Assembly (NCBI RefSeq): GCF_002150505.1
Contig: NZ_MSSV01000003.1
Location: 310,001 to 374,000, forward strand
Direction: 5' to 3'
Origin: Algoriphagus ratkowskyi
GTDB lineage: Bacteria > Bacteroidota > Bacteroidia > Cytophagales > Cyclobacteriaceae
DNA: 64,000 bases
The notes under the pieces are model-generated. The model was not told the DNA's origin, searched no databases, and saw nothing but the letters and a program-made list of their open reading frames with translations. The stretch's first letter is position 1. Each line of letters begins with the position of its first letter. Positions 1 to 8,932 of this stretch are shown here, one piece after another. Position numbers and translations under genes: made by a program.

Positions 1-2
1 TG

Positions 3-566
3 CTTCGTCAGGTCTTCCAGAAATCACATCAGCAGTTATTCAAAACTTACCAACAACATTCCACATTCAATGAAATGCTTCAGGAAGGTAAGTTTGATTG
101 TGTAAGTGCTTCAGGTGCTCTAGCCTTGCTTTTGGATCGGTATGAGTTTGATTATAAAGTAGTGGAAACAGATTACCATGTGTTCATCGTGGTAAATTTT
201 GAAGGAAATGAAATAATTTTGGAAAGCACACTACCAATTGGTGGTATGATCACCACTCCGTCAGAGGTAGCATCTTATTTGGAAGGATATAAAGCTGATG
301 ATTCTATCCAGCTCAAATCTCTAAACCGACGATTGGGTGCGCCAAAAGCTGATCTGTCAGACAATTCCATTTTTAGACAAGTAAACCTTAGGCAATTGGC
401 AGGCTTGCAATACTACAATGATGCAATCTCTCATTTCAATGAGCAAAACTTCGGTATAGCTGCTAGTCAATTGACTAAAGCACTGAAACTTTACGACTCT
501 GATCGGATCGAAGGTCTTAAAGCATTGGCAGAAGAGCAAGGCAACTTGTTAGCGAATTCCAAGTAA
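3..566 (+). CDS. Transglutaminase-like protein, 5' end missing
   Basis: The reading frame is open to the window edge: codons from position 3 continue without a stop into the ATG at 75, so the true start lies outside and the visible part is the C-terminal portion (at least 187 residues). Counting from the ATG at 75, the motif D-C9-V-S-A-S and H35 in DYHVFIVV resemble the Cys and His of the transglutaminase/cysteine-protease-like fold, followed by ILEST where the family usually has an acidic third residue. The last part (about residues 105-163) is helical and charged and could be a TPR-like tail. The function beyond the fold is unknown. The family call is by motif only. Confidence 0.6.
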   Translation, partial: LRQVFQKSHQQLFKTYQQHSTFNEMLQEGKFDCVSASGALALLLDRYEFDYKVVETDYHVFIVVNFEGNEIILESTLPIGGMITTPSEVASYLEGYKADDSIQLKSLNRRLGAPKADLSDNSIFRQVNLRQLAGLQYYNDAISHFNEQNFGIAASQLTKALKLYDSDRIEGLKALAEEQGNLLANSK

Positions 567-822
567 AGAAAATGGACACCTAGTTGGCAGCCTAAATCCG
601 ATGGAACAATCACCCCTAATGTCCAAACTGCCTGTTTAAAAATAGAAGTACTCCACTTTCTGCTAATTCCCTCATTTCAAATTCGCTTTAACCATACAGG
701 CTTTTGTCATGCGATAAAGTATTCAATTGACGAGGCTTTTTAAATAAAAACTTCCTAGTTCATAGGTAGATTGATTTGTCATTTTAATTCTAGGTAATCA
801 TACCATCTAGGTCTATACGACA

Positions 823-848
823 AATGCCCTATTCTACTATAGGGCATT
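823..848 (-). terminator. Hairpin downstream of the FKBP gene
   Basis: Perfect 10-bp arms at 823-832 and 839-848 with a 6-nt loop, eight bases past the stop of the minus-strand FKBP gene. The T-run on the minus strand is weak, so termination may be inefficient. Confidence 0.6.
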
Positions 849-855
849 GAGGTTT

Positions 856-1374
856 TTAATGGTGATGATGATGTCCATCTGGGCCATGTGCATGTCCATG
901 TTCAATTTCGACAGGCAGTGCATCTCGCACAGCAATAATTTTGCCTTTGAAGGATAAATCATATCCAGCCAGTGGGGGATTGAAGTCCATATGAACTCCT
1001 TTGTAGTCTATCTTAGTGATCTCCCCACGAATCTGACCTCTTTTATTATCCTGCATAGGAATTACATTTCCGATCCGAAGCATGTCTTTATTGACCTTGC
1101 CTTTTTCCTTGAAATTGGACTTGGGTATTACAGTCTTCCTTTCCTCCATATAATCTCCGTAAGCCTCATCGAAACTTAGATCAGCTGAAAAAGCATCTCC
1201 CGCCGATTTGCCGAGTAGCGCATCCTCAAACTTTGGGAAAACTTCGCCTGCATTAAACAAAAAGTAAAAAGGCTTATCCTCAGGCACAGTTTCGTGAGGA
1301 ACCATTCCTGTCTCGCCGTCATCCACTTTGAGATCATAGCATACTGCTACCACTTTATTCTTTTCTACTTTCAT
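856..1374 (-). CDS. FKBP-type peptidyl-prolyl isomerase, SlyD-like
   Basis: 172 residues. The N-terminal part follows the SlyD/FkpA-like FKBP pattern (I/V-x-Y-L-V-D-G near 12-22, then an acidic flap-type insert with FPKFEDALLGKSAGD), the central part is an insert-in-flap-like chaperone region, and the fold is completed by G-V-x-x-D-F-N-P-P-L-A-G-x-x-L-x-F near 130-147. The extreme C-terminus is EIEHGHAHGPDGHHHHH, a metal-binding tail like that of E. coli SlyD, which binds nickel. There is no signal peptide, so it is cytoplasmic. Likely role: prolyl isomerase/chaperone with metal binding. It is monocistronic, with a hairpin after the stop. Confidence 0.85.
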   Translation of the reverse strand: MKVEKNKVVAVCYDLKVDDGETGMVPHETVPEDKPFYFLFNAGEVFPKFEDALLGKSAGDAFSADLSFDEAYGDYMEERKTVIPKSNFKEKGKVNKDMLRIGNVIPMQDNKRGQIRGEITKIDYKGVHMDFNPPLAGYDLSFKGKIIAVRDALPVEIEHGHAHGPDGHHHHH

Positions 1375-1394
1375 ATTTGTATTGAATCAAATTC

Positions 1395-3107
1395 CTACTG
1401 AAAAATATACGATAAACCGACCTGGGCCACAAAGTTCTTGCGGTCATAGCCTGGCACAAAGTATTCGTCTGGACTGTTCTCTAGATACCATTTGTAATTC
1501 AGCGTATTGACATATTGCAAGCGTGCGTTAACTAATATATTCCCAAACTTCCAATCACCTATAAGTGAAGGGACGAGATCCACATATTTGTTTCTCCAGT
1601 CCTTTGAGGCTTCATATCTATAGTAGTAGTAATCGTTATTATAAACAATTCGCTCCATTTGGAAGCCTATTCTATTCATATCCTTAACCCACGCAAATTC
1701 AAGGAAAATCACGTTACTCGCTGGGCCATTTCCAGCTCCTAGCACTTGACCATTTTGAGTATAACCATCTACTACATGTTCATGAATGTACCATGTGTTA
1801 AGCGCTCTGATATCATCTCTAATCGTTTGGCCTGTTTGGGTCATCTCAGAACTGATCTGCAGATATTGATCTGGCTTATTTAAGCTCATCAAGTGTGAAA
1901 AACCGAAAGTAAAAGCACGTCCTGACTCTGGAGTAATCATAAAGTCATTTAGCTTCCGATCGTTGTCTCGTGTTCCGTATTCTCCATAGAATTCAAAGCG
2001 GCCTTCTTGACTCATCCATCTGAAAAATCCAGAGCTAAATTGCTGGCGTTTTTCTTGAACTGGATCCACGATATTTTCAGCCTTTTTTCTACCATTAAAA
2101 ACAGGGAGAATATCACCTATAGCAGAAATATCATGTCTGTATATCTGACTGGTAGAAGCATATCCAAGAAAAAGTCCCGGCACCCATTTAGGCTGATAGG
2201 TCAATATCAATCCGGATAAAAACCGCTTATTATCTTCTGGCTTTGGAATAAGCACATTATTTTCTTGAATTCTATAATCAGGCCATGGAGGTAAGTAGCC
2301 AGAAGATTTCAAGAAACCTCCTATCACTTGGCCTTCGAAAGAACCGATCATAGTCTTTACAGGCTTTCGTGTATTTGCAGTAAAGTGAATGAATCCTGGA
2401 GCATTATTACCGAGTAAAAGAGAGTTCCTTCTTCCTGGACCCCACCATAGATTTTCAGATGACACACCTACTGAATACTCTTTGAAATTATAGCGAAGAC
2501 TTGATTGACCCAAATATAACTGTGTGTATGAACCTTCGCCAAATTGCTCTGGCATGTCTATACGATTCATGTAATCATAATAGTATAAAATACTTAGCTG
2601 ATGCTCGAAAGGGAAACCCAAATAATCTTTGTTTTGCGCTATGAGCAATTCTGGTTGGAATTGAAGGCTAAAACTGCCATACTCCAGGTAAGCTCCGGGG
2701 CTAAGAATAGTCTGAAGGCCACGATTTGGGATGAAAGCACCATCATTTACACCAAACGCATAAGTGGAGTTGTATTGGAATTTGGCCACTGCTGGCATCA
2801 TAAAAAACTTACCTTGATTCTCCTTACCAAAAACCGTATGGACTGTTGACTGATCCATATCCACTACTGAACTATCCAGATCAAATCCATATTTAATTCC
2901 AAAAGCCTCCACTGGATAAAGTGGTCTAATCATAAATGAGGAGGCAGAATCTACATTTCCGAGAAGTTGAGCCCTTCTTAGGTAATCGTCCAGTACTGGA
3001 GTGCCCACAGACACTGTTTGCGCCAATGAATAATCGTTTACTAAAAGTATTAGCAATGAGGCTCCAAAGCAGCAATTCAAAAATTTCCTTATTTTCATCA
3101 TACTCAT
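1395..3107 (-). CDS. Wzi-like capsule assembly / outer-membrane beta-barrel protein
   Basis: 570 residues with an N-terminal signal peptide (hydrophobic core about 10-28, cleavage after SLAQ). The motif SSENLWWGPGRRNSLLLGNN around residue 220 is characteristic of the Caps_assemb_Wzi family, outer-membrane beta-barrels that anchor or organise capsular polysaccharide. Alternating aromatic-rich strands fill the rest, and the protein ends in IFQ, consistent with a barrel C-terminus. The start at 3107 overlaps the upstream lipoprotein stop by ATGA, implying translational coupling, which favours the first of three closely spaced Met codons. wecB lies divergently nearby, in keeping with a surface-polysaccharide context. 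Confidence 0.75.
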   Translation of the reverse strand: MSMMKIRKFLNCCFGASLLILLVNDYSLAQTVSVGTPVLDDYLRRAQLLGNVDSASSFMIRPLYPVEAFGIKYGFDLDSSVVDMDQSTVHTVFGKENQGKFFMMPAVAKFQYNSTYAFGVNDGAFIPNRGLQTILSPGAYLEYGSFSLQFQPELLIAQNKDYLGFPFEHQLSILYYYDYMNRIDMPEQFGEGSYTQLYLGQSSLRYNFKEYSVGVSSENLWWGPGRRNSLLLGNNAPGFIHFTANTRKPVKTMIGSFEGQVIGGFLKSSGYLPPWPDYRIQENNVLIPKPEDNKRFLSGLILTYQPKWVPGLFLGYASTSQIYRHDISAIGDILPVFNGRKKAENIVDPVQEKRQQFSSGFFRWMSQEGRFEFYGEYGTRDNDRKLNDFMITPESGRAFTFGFSHLMSLNKPDQYLQISSEMTQTGQTIRDDIRALNTWYIHEHVVDGYTQNGQVLGAGNGPASNVIFLEFAWVKDMNRIGFQMERIVYNNDYYYYRYEASKDWRNKYVDLVPSLIGDWKFGNILVNARLQYVNTLNYKWYLENSPDEYFVPGYDRKNFVAQVGLSYIFQ

Positions 3108-3778
3108 TTCAAGATAAGAGCTTCAACTGTTATACCTGCTAGAGACCATGATTCATCACATTTTGGGTCTGGAGCATTCTCAGCTACCAAATCTGTATCC
3201 ATGTAGATTCTAGCAGTGGAATTTTTATGCTCAATTATTTTGGAAATACTATACTGTGTAGTATAATTCGGAGCTGTTCCAAAAAGACAAAGACCAGGCA
3301 TATTTGTTTGAGTGGCCCCTGTTTTCGGTTTATTTGTTTTTGAAAACGTGTCAGGGTAAGACTGATAAAGGCAATAGGTAGATTCACAAGGGGTATTGGA
3401 GAAAGTAGTTCTAAAAACTTCTTCATTATCGACTCCAAAAAACCACTGATCAGGTCCACTCACTCCATCAGAAGTATTCCCATCCCACGAGTCATGAATT
3501 AGAATTTCAAGGGTTACTTTCAATAAATTATGAGCTGGTAAGCCAGTAAGATTAACTGCTAATTCCTCATTATGATAATAGCCGACAATGGTATCATTTT
3601 CAAATATGATAAACCTTCCATTTTCAAAGCCGGTAAGATCCGCATCAGAAAAATCATTAGTGTAAACCACTTGCTCTGACTCCAATGTATCGGCGCAGGA
3701 GAAAAATAAAACTACAGCCACGAGTAGCAAAAGAGTATGCACTCCCTTTGGCCAAATATTGCAATCCATCAAATTCAA
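3104..3778 (-). CDS. Putative lipoprotein, function unknown
   Basis: 224 residues. The N-terminus has a hydrophobic segment (about 14-26) ending in the lipobox FFSC, so it is probably a lipoprotein. The mature part is beta-rich with an acidic surface (NDFSDADLTGFENG) and five cysteines in the mature chain, two of them in TPCESTYC; the pattern suggests a jelly-roll or lectin-like sandwich but no family is recognised. It overlaps the downstream Wzi-like gene by 4 bp (ATGA), so the two are co-translated and may work together at the outer membrane. Confidence 0.65.
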   Translation of the reverse strand: MNLMDCNIWPKGVHTLLLLVAVVLFFSCADTLESEQVVYTNDFSDADLTGFENGRFIIFENDTIVGYYHNEELAVNLTGLPAHNLLKVTLEILIHDSWDGNTSDGVSGPDQWFFGVDNEEVFRTTFSNTPCESTYCLYQSYPDTFSKTNKPKTGATQTNMPGLCLFGTAPNYTTQYSISKIIEHKNSTARIYMDTDLVAENAPDPKCDESWSLAGITVEALILK

Positions 3779-3878
3779 TTAATTAAGAAAATATAACGGT
3801 GCAAAGAAACAAAAAAGGAGCCAAACCAGACTTACCAAAAGAACGCTAATTTTAGCCTATACCTCCAAAAGGATTTGC

Positions 3879-3886
3879 TATTTTTG
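3879..3886 (+). promoter_or_regulatory. Bacteroidota -7 box upstream of wecB
   Basis: TATTTTTG matches the Bacteroidota -7 consensus TAnnTTTG, 21 nt before the wecB ATG. No convincing -33 TTG was seen. Confidence 0.4.
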
Positions 3887-3907
3887 GGTTGAATAAAAAA
3901 ATTAGCT

Positions 3908-5008
3908 ATGGCAACTTTTACAATAGTCGCAGGTGCGCGGCCAAATTTCATGAAAATTGCACCTATCATACATCAATTGATCAAAAAGCAGCAAGAAGGG
4001 ATTTCTGTAAAATTCCGACTGGTTCATACAGGGCAGCATTATGACAAAAAGATGTCTGGAGACTTTTTTGAACAACTAAACATCCCTGAGCCAGATGCAA
4101 ATCTAGGTGGTGGAGGAGGTACTCAGGCTGAGCAAACTGCTTCAATTATGGTCGCTTTTGAAAAGGAACTGCTAGAAAACAGACCCGATTTGGTTTTGGT
4201 CGTAGGGGATGTGACCAGTACACTCTCCTGCTCAATCGCTGCAAAAAAACTTCAAATCGATGTGGCGCACGTGGAAGGTGGAATTCGCTCCGGTGACCTG
4301 ACCATGCCTGAAGAAATTAACAGAATGGTGACAGATAGTATCACCGATCATTTTTTCACTACCTCAGAAATTGCTAACTCTAACCTGCGTAAAAGTGGTT
4401 TTGCTGAGGAAAAAATTCACTACGTGGGAAATACCATGATAGACACCCTTATGGCTCAGATGCCAAGGTTTCAAAAGCCAGCAGGGGAAATCTTTGAAAA
4501 TCTGGAATCTGGGCAATACTTCGTCATGACCATGCACCGCCCAGCCAATGTAGATCAGGAGCATAAGCTCAAAGCGATGATTGATGCGATTTTGGAAGGA
4601 ACGAAGGGACTTCCTATCATTTTTCCTGTGCATCCACGCACCGCCAAAAACCTGCAATCACTAGGAATAGATGCTCCAAATCTACACATGACCGATCCCT
4701 TGGGCTATTTGGAATTTAACTACTTAGTGAAAAATGCAAAAGGTGTAATTACTGATTCTGGAGGAATCACTGAGGAAGCTTCTGTGATGAACGTGCCCTG
4801 CGTTACCCTAAGGGATAATACTGAGCGTGCAGAAACCATCCACCTAGGGACAAATGAATTAGTAGGTACAGATCCAGTCAAGCTGAAGCCTTACTTGGAA
4901 AAAATCATGCAAGGCGACTGGAAACAATATCAAGGTATTCCGCTTTGGGACGGAAAAACCGCTGAGCGTATTGTAGATATTTTATTAGCTTCTTATCCTC
5001 ACAATTAA
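3908..5008 (+). CDS. wecB: UDP-N-acetylglucosamine 2-epimerase (non-hydrolysing)
   Basis: 366 residues, normal length for the family. It interconverts UDP-GlcNAc and UDP-ManNAc in the cytoplasm, supplying ManNAc-type sugars for surface polysaccharide. Visible family motifs: GARPNFMKIAPI at the N-terminus, HTGQHYDKKMS, GDVTSTLS, VAHVEGGIRSGDLTMPEEINR, TMHRPANVD, FPVHPRT, and the UDP-binding DSGGITEEA, followed by TLRDNTERAET. The gene stands alone with its own -7 box and shares a bidirectional hairpin with the convergent downstream gene. Other polysaccharide genes are not adjacent except the Wzi-like protein on the other side. Confidence 0.95.
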   Translation: MATFTIVAGARPNFMKIAPIIHQLIKKQQEGISVKFRLVHTGQHYDKKMSGDFFEQLNIPEPDANLGGGGGTQAEQTASIMVAFEKELLENRPDLVLVVGDVTSTLSCSIAAKKLQIDVAHVEGGIRSGDLTMPEEINRMVTDSITDHFFTTSEIANSNLRKSGFAEEKIHYVGNTMIDTLMAQMPRFQKPAGEIFENLESGQYFVMTMHRPANVDQEHKLKAMIDAILEGTKGLPIIFPVHPRTAKNLQSLGIDAPNLHMTDPLGYLEFNYLVKNAKGVITDSGGITEEASVMNVPCVTLRDNTERAETIHLGTNELVGTDPVKLKPYLEKIMQGDWKQYQGIPLWDGKTAERIVDILLASYPHN

Positions 5009-5018
5009 CTGAAAAAAC

Positions 5019-5056
5019 ACTGCGTTTGCCTAAATCAAAAATTAGACAAACGCAGT
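5019..5056. terminator. Bidirectional terminator between wecB and the convergent gene
   Basis: 15-bp arms (5019-5033 and 5042-5056) with one mismatch and an 8-nt A-rich loop. An A-run precedes it and TAATT follows, so it can serve both wecB and the minus-strand gene ending at 5087. Confidence 0.75.
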
Positions 5057-5086
5057 AATTCTCAATAAGTACCTTTTCTATAGAAA

Positions 5087-5659
5087 TTAGTCAACCCAGC
5101 CCCAAGGCGCTTTAGGAGTTTCGATAGGATTGGTAAGATCAAATTCTACAGAGAAATAGGTATCAGAACCAACTCTTCTTAAATTATAAGTATAGGAAGT
5201 TTCGTCAACTGTGATCCACCAAACATTGCCAGCAGCATAGGGAATCAAATCTGAAGTTTCCTGATCAGCTGTGAAAATCTGCATATTGGCAAAGCCAGTA
5301 CTTGAAGCCAAACCTCCGTATTGGGTTATTTTATCTTCCGAACCATCTTCATGTCTGTGATCGTGCTTTAGTTTAATTAATCCTTCTACTTTCGTTAAAA
5401 CCCATGTCCGAGAACGATCTTCCCCAACAAAAAACGGAATTTTTATCTCCTGATCTGTAGCACTTCTGACATGCATGACCAATCTTCCCTCAAACCGAGA
5501 ATCGCTCTCTGGACTTACCAATTTACCTTCATACGCCTTCCCCTGGTGCTTGACCAGAGTATTCCAAAATTTTTCAGCTTCAGTCTCTCCTTGACTATAA
5601 GATGAAAAAGAAATAAGTGTAAAAACTAATACTAGCAGTACTCTCATATATTCTATCAT
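5087..5659 (-). CDS. Secreted protein of unknown function
   Basis: 190 residues. A signal peptide (RVLLVLVFTLISFSSYSQ) is cleaved near residue 22. The mature protein starts with ETEAEKFWNTLVKHQGKAYEGKL and is beta-rich, with GRLVMHVR, HDHRHEDGSED and a C-terminal PWGWVD. I recognise it as a type of short secreted protein seen in Bacteroidota but cannot name a family. Met5 (at 5647) is an alternative start; either keeps the signal peptide. It is probably monocistronic. Confidence 0.6.
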   Translation of the reverse strand: MIEYMRVLLVLVFTLISFSSYSQGETEAEKFWNTLVKHQGKAYEGKLVSPESDSRFEGRLVMHVRSATDQEIKIPFFVGEDRSRTWVLTKVEGLIKLKHDHRHEDGSEDKITQYGGLASSTGFANMQIFTADQETSDLIPYAAGNVWWITVDETSYTYNLRRVGSDTYFSVEFDLTNPIETPKAPWGWVD

Positions 5660-5894
5660 TTATTATTAACTAAAGAAAATCAAATTCATCTATAAATGAA
5701 GAACAACTTTAGTTCTAACTAATGAAATTGTGAACAAAGGTCGCAATTCAGTATGAAATTCATAAACCCCAGGCTCTTAAAGTTGAAGTGGGATCATCAG
5801 GCATATTAGTAAAATATAGTCTAGCTATTCACGCATAAAGATCATCTCTTTTTATGCCATATTTTTTTTATAAATGCCAGTAAAATTGAAACAA

Positions 5895-5926
5895 AAAAGG
5901 CTCCAAAATCTAATTTGGAGCCTTTT
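5895..5926 (-). terminator. Terminator of the TonB-receptor operon
   Basis: 13-bp perfect arms (5895-5907, 5914-5926) around a 6-nt loop, with a T-run on the minus strand, 24 bases after the receptor stop codon. Confidence 0.85.
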
Positions 5927-5950
5927 CTGGTAAATCATTTAATTTAATCC

Positions 5951-8854
5951 TTAAAAGGAAAATGCCACTCTAAATGTCATTTTCGTTCCTGGGGAGAGGC
6001 TGCTGAAGATCTGGTCTTGGGCTTCATATGATTCATATACATACTCTCTTTTTGAGTTTAAGATATTCTCCACTCCGAACCCGGCTTGGATTCGCTCATC
6101 TGCTCCGAAGGTTTTGTTGATATTCAGGTTCAAGCTATTGAATGGTACAGAATACGTATCCGTTCTATTTCCGAAACCTACATATTGTAGTGAAGAACCT
6201 TGCACATTGTAGAATACACCGGCTTCCCAGCCCTTAGCGTAGTTATTGTAGCTCAAACCTGTATTGATCAAGTAAGGAGCCTGACCAGCCATATCACGAG
6301 TATCTTTGATTTCCTGACCTTCTCTAGCAGTCAATGACCTAGATCTAAACTCAGATTCAGACATTTTGATCTGAGATTTGGTGATCGTTACATTCGTATT
6401 CCAGCTGAAGTTCTCAAAGCTAGGAGCAATAAACTTCAATGACTTTCTAAATTCAAACTCTAAGCCGGCTACAGTTCCATTACCCACGTTTCTAGGCTGG
6501 AAAGTACCTGGATCAGATAGGAATTGAACCATTTCAATAGGTTTTTCAAAGGTCTTATAGAAAGCACTTACAGAAAGCATTTGACCTCTTTCCTGGAAAG
6601 CTTCCCATCTCAAATCGAAGTTGTTCACATGCGTAGAAACCAAGTTTCCATCCCAAAGCACTTCTGTACCGCCATTAGTAGTCTCAGGATAAAGTCCACC
6701 GATGAAGGTTCTACCAGTAATTGGGTCAAGTATCTCTGCAAAAGAAAGCTCCTTAAAAGATGGCCTTGCTATAGTTCTGGATGCTGAAGCACGGAGGTTT
6801 TGATTGTCCTTGAGGTTGAAAATCAAGTTTACTGTAGGAAAGAAATCCATGTCATCCAGCACTTCTACCAAATCATAATCGATGGTTCCCGTTTGGTTCG
6901 TACCTGTATAATATTGGTTGTATTTTTCTACTCTCAATCCCACCACAGCTTTCAATTTCTCTGTAGGATTTGCTTCCAATGAAGCATAACCAGCAAAGTT
7001 TGTAGCGATTGAATTATAAGCATTCGCATTGATCGGAATGAAATCGGCATTGTATCTTACGCCATTTCTATTGTCTGCTGCAAAAAGATTTTTATCAAGC
7101 AAAATTTCATTTGGATCTCCTATGAAGGCCGTATATCCTGTAGCAAACTGGAAACTTTGAATGCTGAAATCACGCTGCTTAAACACGTAATTTCCACCAA
7201 ACTTCAACTTGCTTTGTCTAGAGAAAAGAGTCAGATTCTTCGCAATATCACCCTTAGCTACTATGCTGTATTCTTCCAAGTCTCTCCAGATTCTAGCTGG
7301 CAATCCAACTTCTGTGGATACCGTGTTGGTAGGCTCTCTAAATCTTGTAAATCTTATATCTGGATCAGAAATAGTGGATCTTGTTGGAGCAAGTTTCCAG
7401 TTGATCTCCCAGTCATTTCCATTGATATAATGTGTTCCAGCGAGCAAAATGCTAGTCAATCCTCTTTGGCTATATTCCAAGTTATACTGTCTAGCTTCGA
7501 AATTTGCTCCTAAGTTGGTGTTGATAAAAGCAAAATCAGCAGCCTTAGATTCACCGTTCTGAAGGTGCATCAGGTTCAATTTGAATTTTGAATTATTAGT
7601 CTTCATAGCAATCCCAGCAAGTCCGCCAAGAAGCACATTGTTCACACCGTAGTCTCCACGCTGCCTTTCCAAGGGCTCTAATTCTGTTTGATCAGCTTCT
7701 CTAGGTTTAGCGTACAAGTTGTATTCAGCATTCTGATAGAACTCAGTCTCATTCTTGTAAGTCAAAGCGAAGTTGTAGCCCCAAGTTGCTTTTTCTCTAG
7801 CAATCTGATTTCCTAAAGAAAAGCTTAGCCCAACATCCATCAAGCTATTAGCTCTGTATCCTCCAAGTGTTTTGTTGAAACCACCTAAAATTTCTTGGTA
7901 CTCTAAACCTTGAGGACCATTTGGGCTACCCACTGCATCACCATACTGAGGGATGTCAGTTCTTCCATCGGTAGGAATAGCTCTGGTTCCATCATCAAAA
8001 CCTAAAAAGTCTGTTTTACCACCATCATATTTCAGGTAGTTTGAGTTGAAGTGCATCGATGGATTGATCCCTCCACTCAGGCTCAAACGCATTGATTTTT
8101 CTTCAGGAAAATCTTTAGTCTCAATGTCCACCACACCTCCGGTGAAATCAGCAGGAAGATCAGCAGTGAAAGATTTAGAAACGATAATGTTGTCGATCAC
8201 ATTGGTAGGAAATATATCCATCTGGATGGTATTTCTATCTGGATCCAGACCTGGAATATCTACACCATTCAAAACAGTTTTGGTGTATCTGTCACCAAGC
8301 CCTCTTACGTAGATGTATTTCCCACCTTCGATGGATACACCCGTCACACGTTTCACAGCTGATGCAGCATCACCATCACCGATCTGACGGAACGTGCTCG
8401 CTGAAATACCATCGATCAGGTTAGCTGCATTTCTTTTCACAGACAGCAAAGCGGACTCAGTAGTTCTGATCGCTGAAGCTGTTACAGTCACTGCTTCCAA
8501 ATCTGAAGCTTCATCAGCCATCAAGAGATCGCTTATTACATTCACTTCTCCAGCTGTCACCACTACCTCAGTGAGATTAATAGAAGCATAAGAAATGTAA
8601 GAAACTTGTAGTGTGTAGGTTCCTGCAGAGACTTTGATTTCAAATTTACCATCGAAGTCAGTGACAGCGCCAGTGGAGGTCTCTTTCACTAAAACAGAGA
8701 CACCATAAAGAGGTTCGCCAGTTCCTTCTTCGAAGATTGTACCGCGAATGGTACCATTTTGGGCAAAAACAAAACCTGCAAATACTTGTGAAAGTACCAG
8801 CAGAAATAAAATCAGAAATCCCTTCATTAGTGGATTAGTAGATTGATTTTTCAT
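5951..8854 (-). CDS. TonB-dependent outer-membrane receptor with carboxypeptidase-like domain
   Basis: 967 residues. Signal peptide about 1-31 (ends FAQ), then a carboxypeptidase-regulatory-like domain about 32-120 (GTIRGTIFEEGTGEPLYGVS, TDFDGKFEIKV), a TonB plug about 125-260 (VYVRGLGDR-type motif IYVRGLGDRYTKTVLNG, then GGVVDIETKDFPE) and a 22-strand-type barrel ending in the aromatic residue F. It imports an unknown large ligand across the outer membrane. It lies 78 bp downstream of a beta-helix lipoprotein gene on the same strand; the two likely form one operon, the lipoprotein acting as surface partner. It differs in type from SusC: no SusD is adjacent. Confidence 0.9.
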   Translation of the reverse strand: MKNQSTNPLMKGFLILFLLVLSQVFAGFVFAQNGTIRGTIFEEGTGEPLYGVSVLVKETSTGAVTDFDGKFEIKVSAGTYTLQVSYISYASINLTEVVVTAGEVNVISDLLMADEASDLEAVTVTASAIRTTESALLSVKRNAANLIDGISASTFRQIGDGDAASAVKRVTGVSIEGGKYIYVRGLGDRYTKTVLNGVDIPGLDPDRNTIQMDIFPTNVIDNIIVSKSFTADLPADFTGGVVDIETKDFPEEKSMRLSLSGGINPSMHFNSNYLKYDGGKTDFLGFDDGTRAIPTDGRTDIPQYGDAVGSPNGPQGLEYQEILGGFNKTLGGYRANSLMDVGLSFSLGNQIAREKATWGYNFALTYKNETEFYQNAEYNLYAKPREADQTELEPLERQRGDYGVNNVLLGGLAGIAMKTNNSKFKLNLMHLQNGESKAADFAFINTNLGANFEARQYNLEYSQRGLTSILLAGTHYINGNDWEINWKLAPTRSTISDPDIRFTRFREPTNTVSTEVGLPARIWRDLEEYSIVAKGDIAKNLTLFSRQSKLKFGGNYVFKQRDFSIQSFQFATGYTAFIGDPNEILLDKNLFAADNRNGVRYNADFIPINANAYNSIATNFAGYASLEANPTEKLKAVVGLRVEKYNQYYTGTNQTGTIDYDLVEVLDDMDFFPTVNLIFNLKDNQNLRASASRTIARPSFKELSFAEILDPITGRTFIGGLYPETTNGGTEVLWDGNLVSTHVNNFDLRWEAFQERGQMLSVSAFYKTFEKPIEMVQFLSDPGTFQPRNVGNGTVAGLEFEFRKSLKFIAPSFENFSWNTNVTITKSQIKMSESEFRSRSLTAREGQEIKDTRDMAGQAPYLINTGLSYNNYAKGWEAGVFYNVQGSSLQYVGFGNRTDTYSVPFNSLNLNINKTFGADERIQAGFGVENILNSKREYVYESYEAQDQIFSSLSPGTKMTFRVAFSF

Positions 8855-8932
8855 ACAGCAATTAGATTGAAAACTTAAGAAGAAGGGAGAATTGACCTTG
8901 CAAGTTCTTTCTCCCTTCTCTTGATTGTGTGA

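Noticed and set aside
861..875. His-tag contamination from a vector
   Set aside because: The tail is preceded by a SlyD-like histidine-rich region and sits in a native chromosomal context with its own hairpin.
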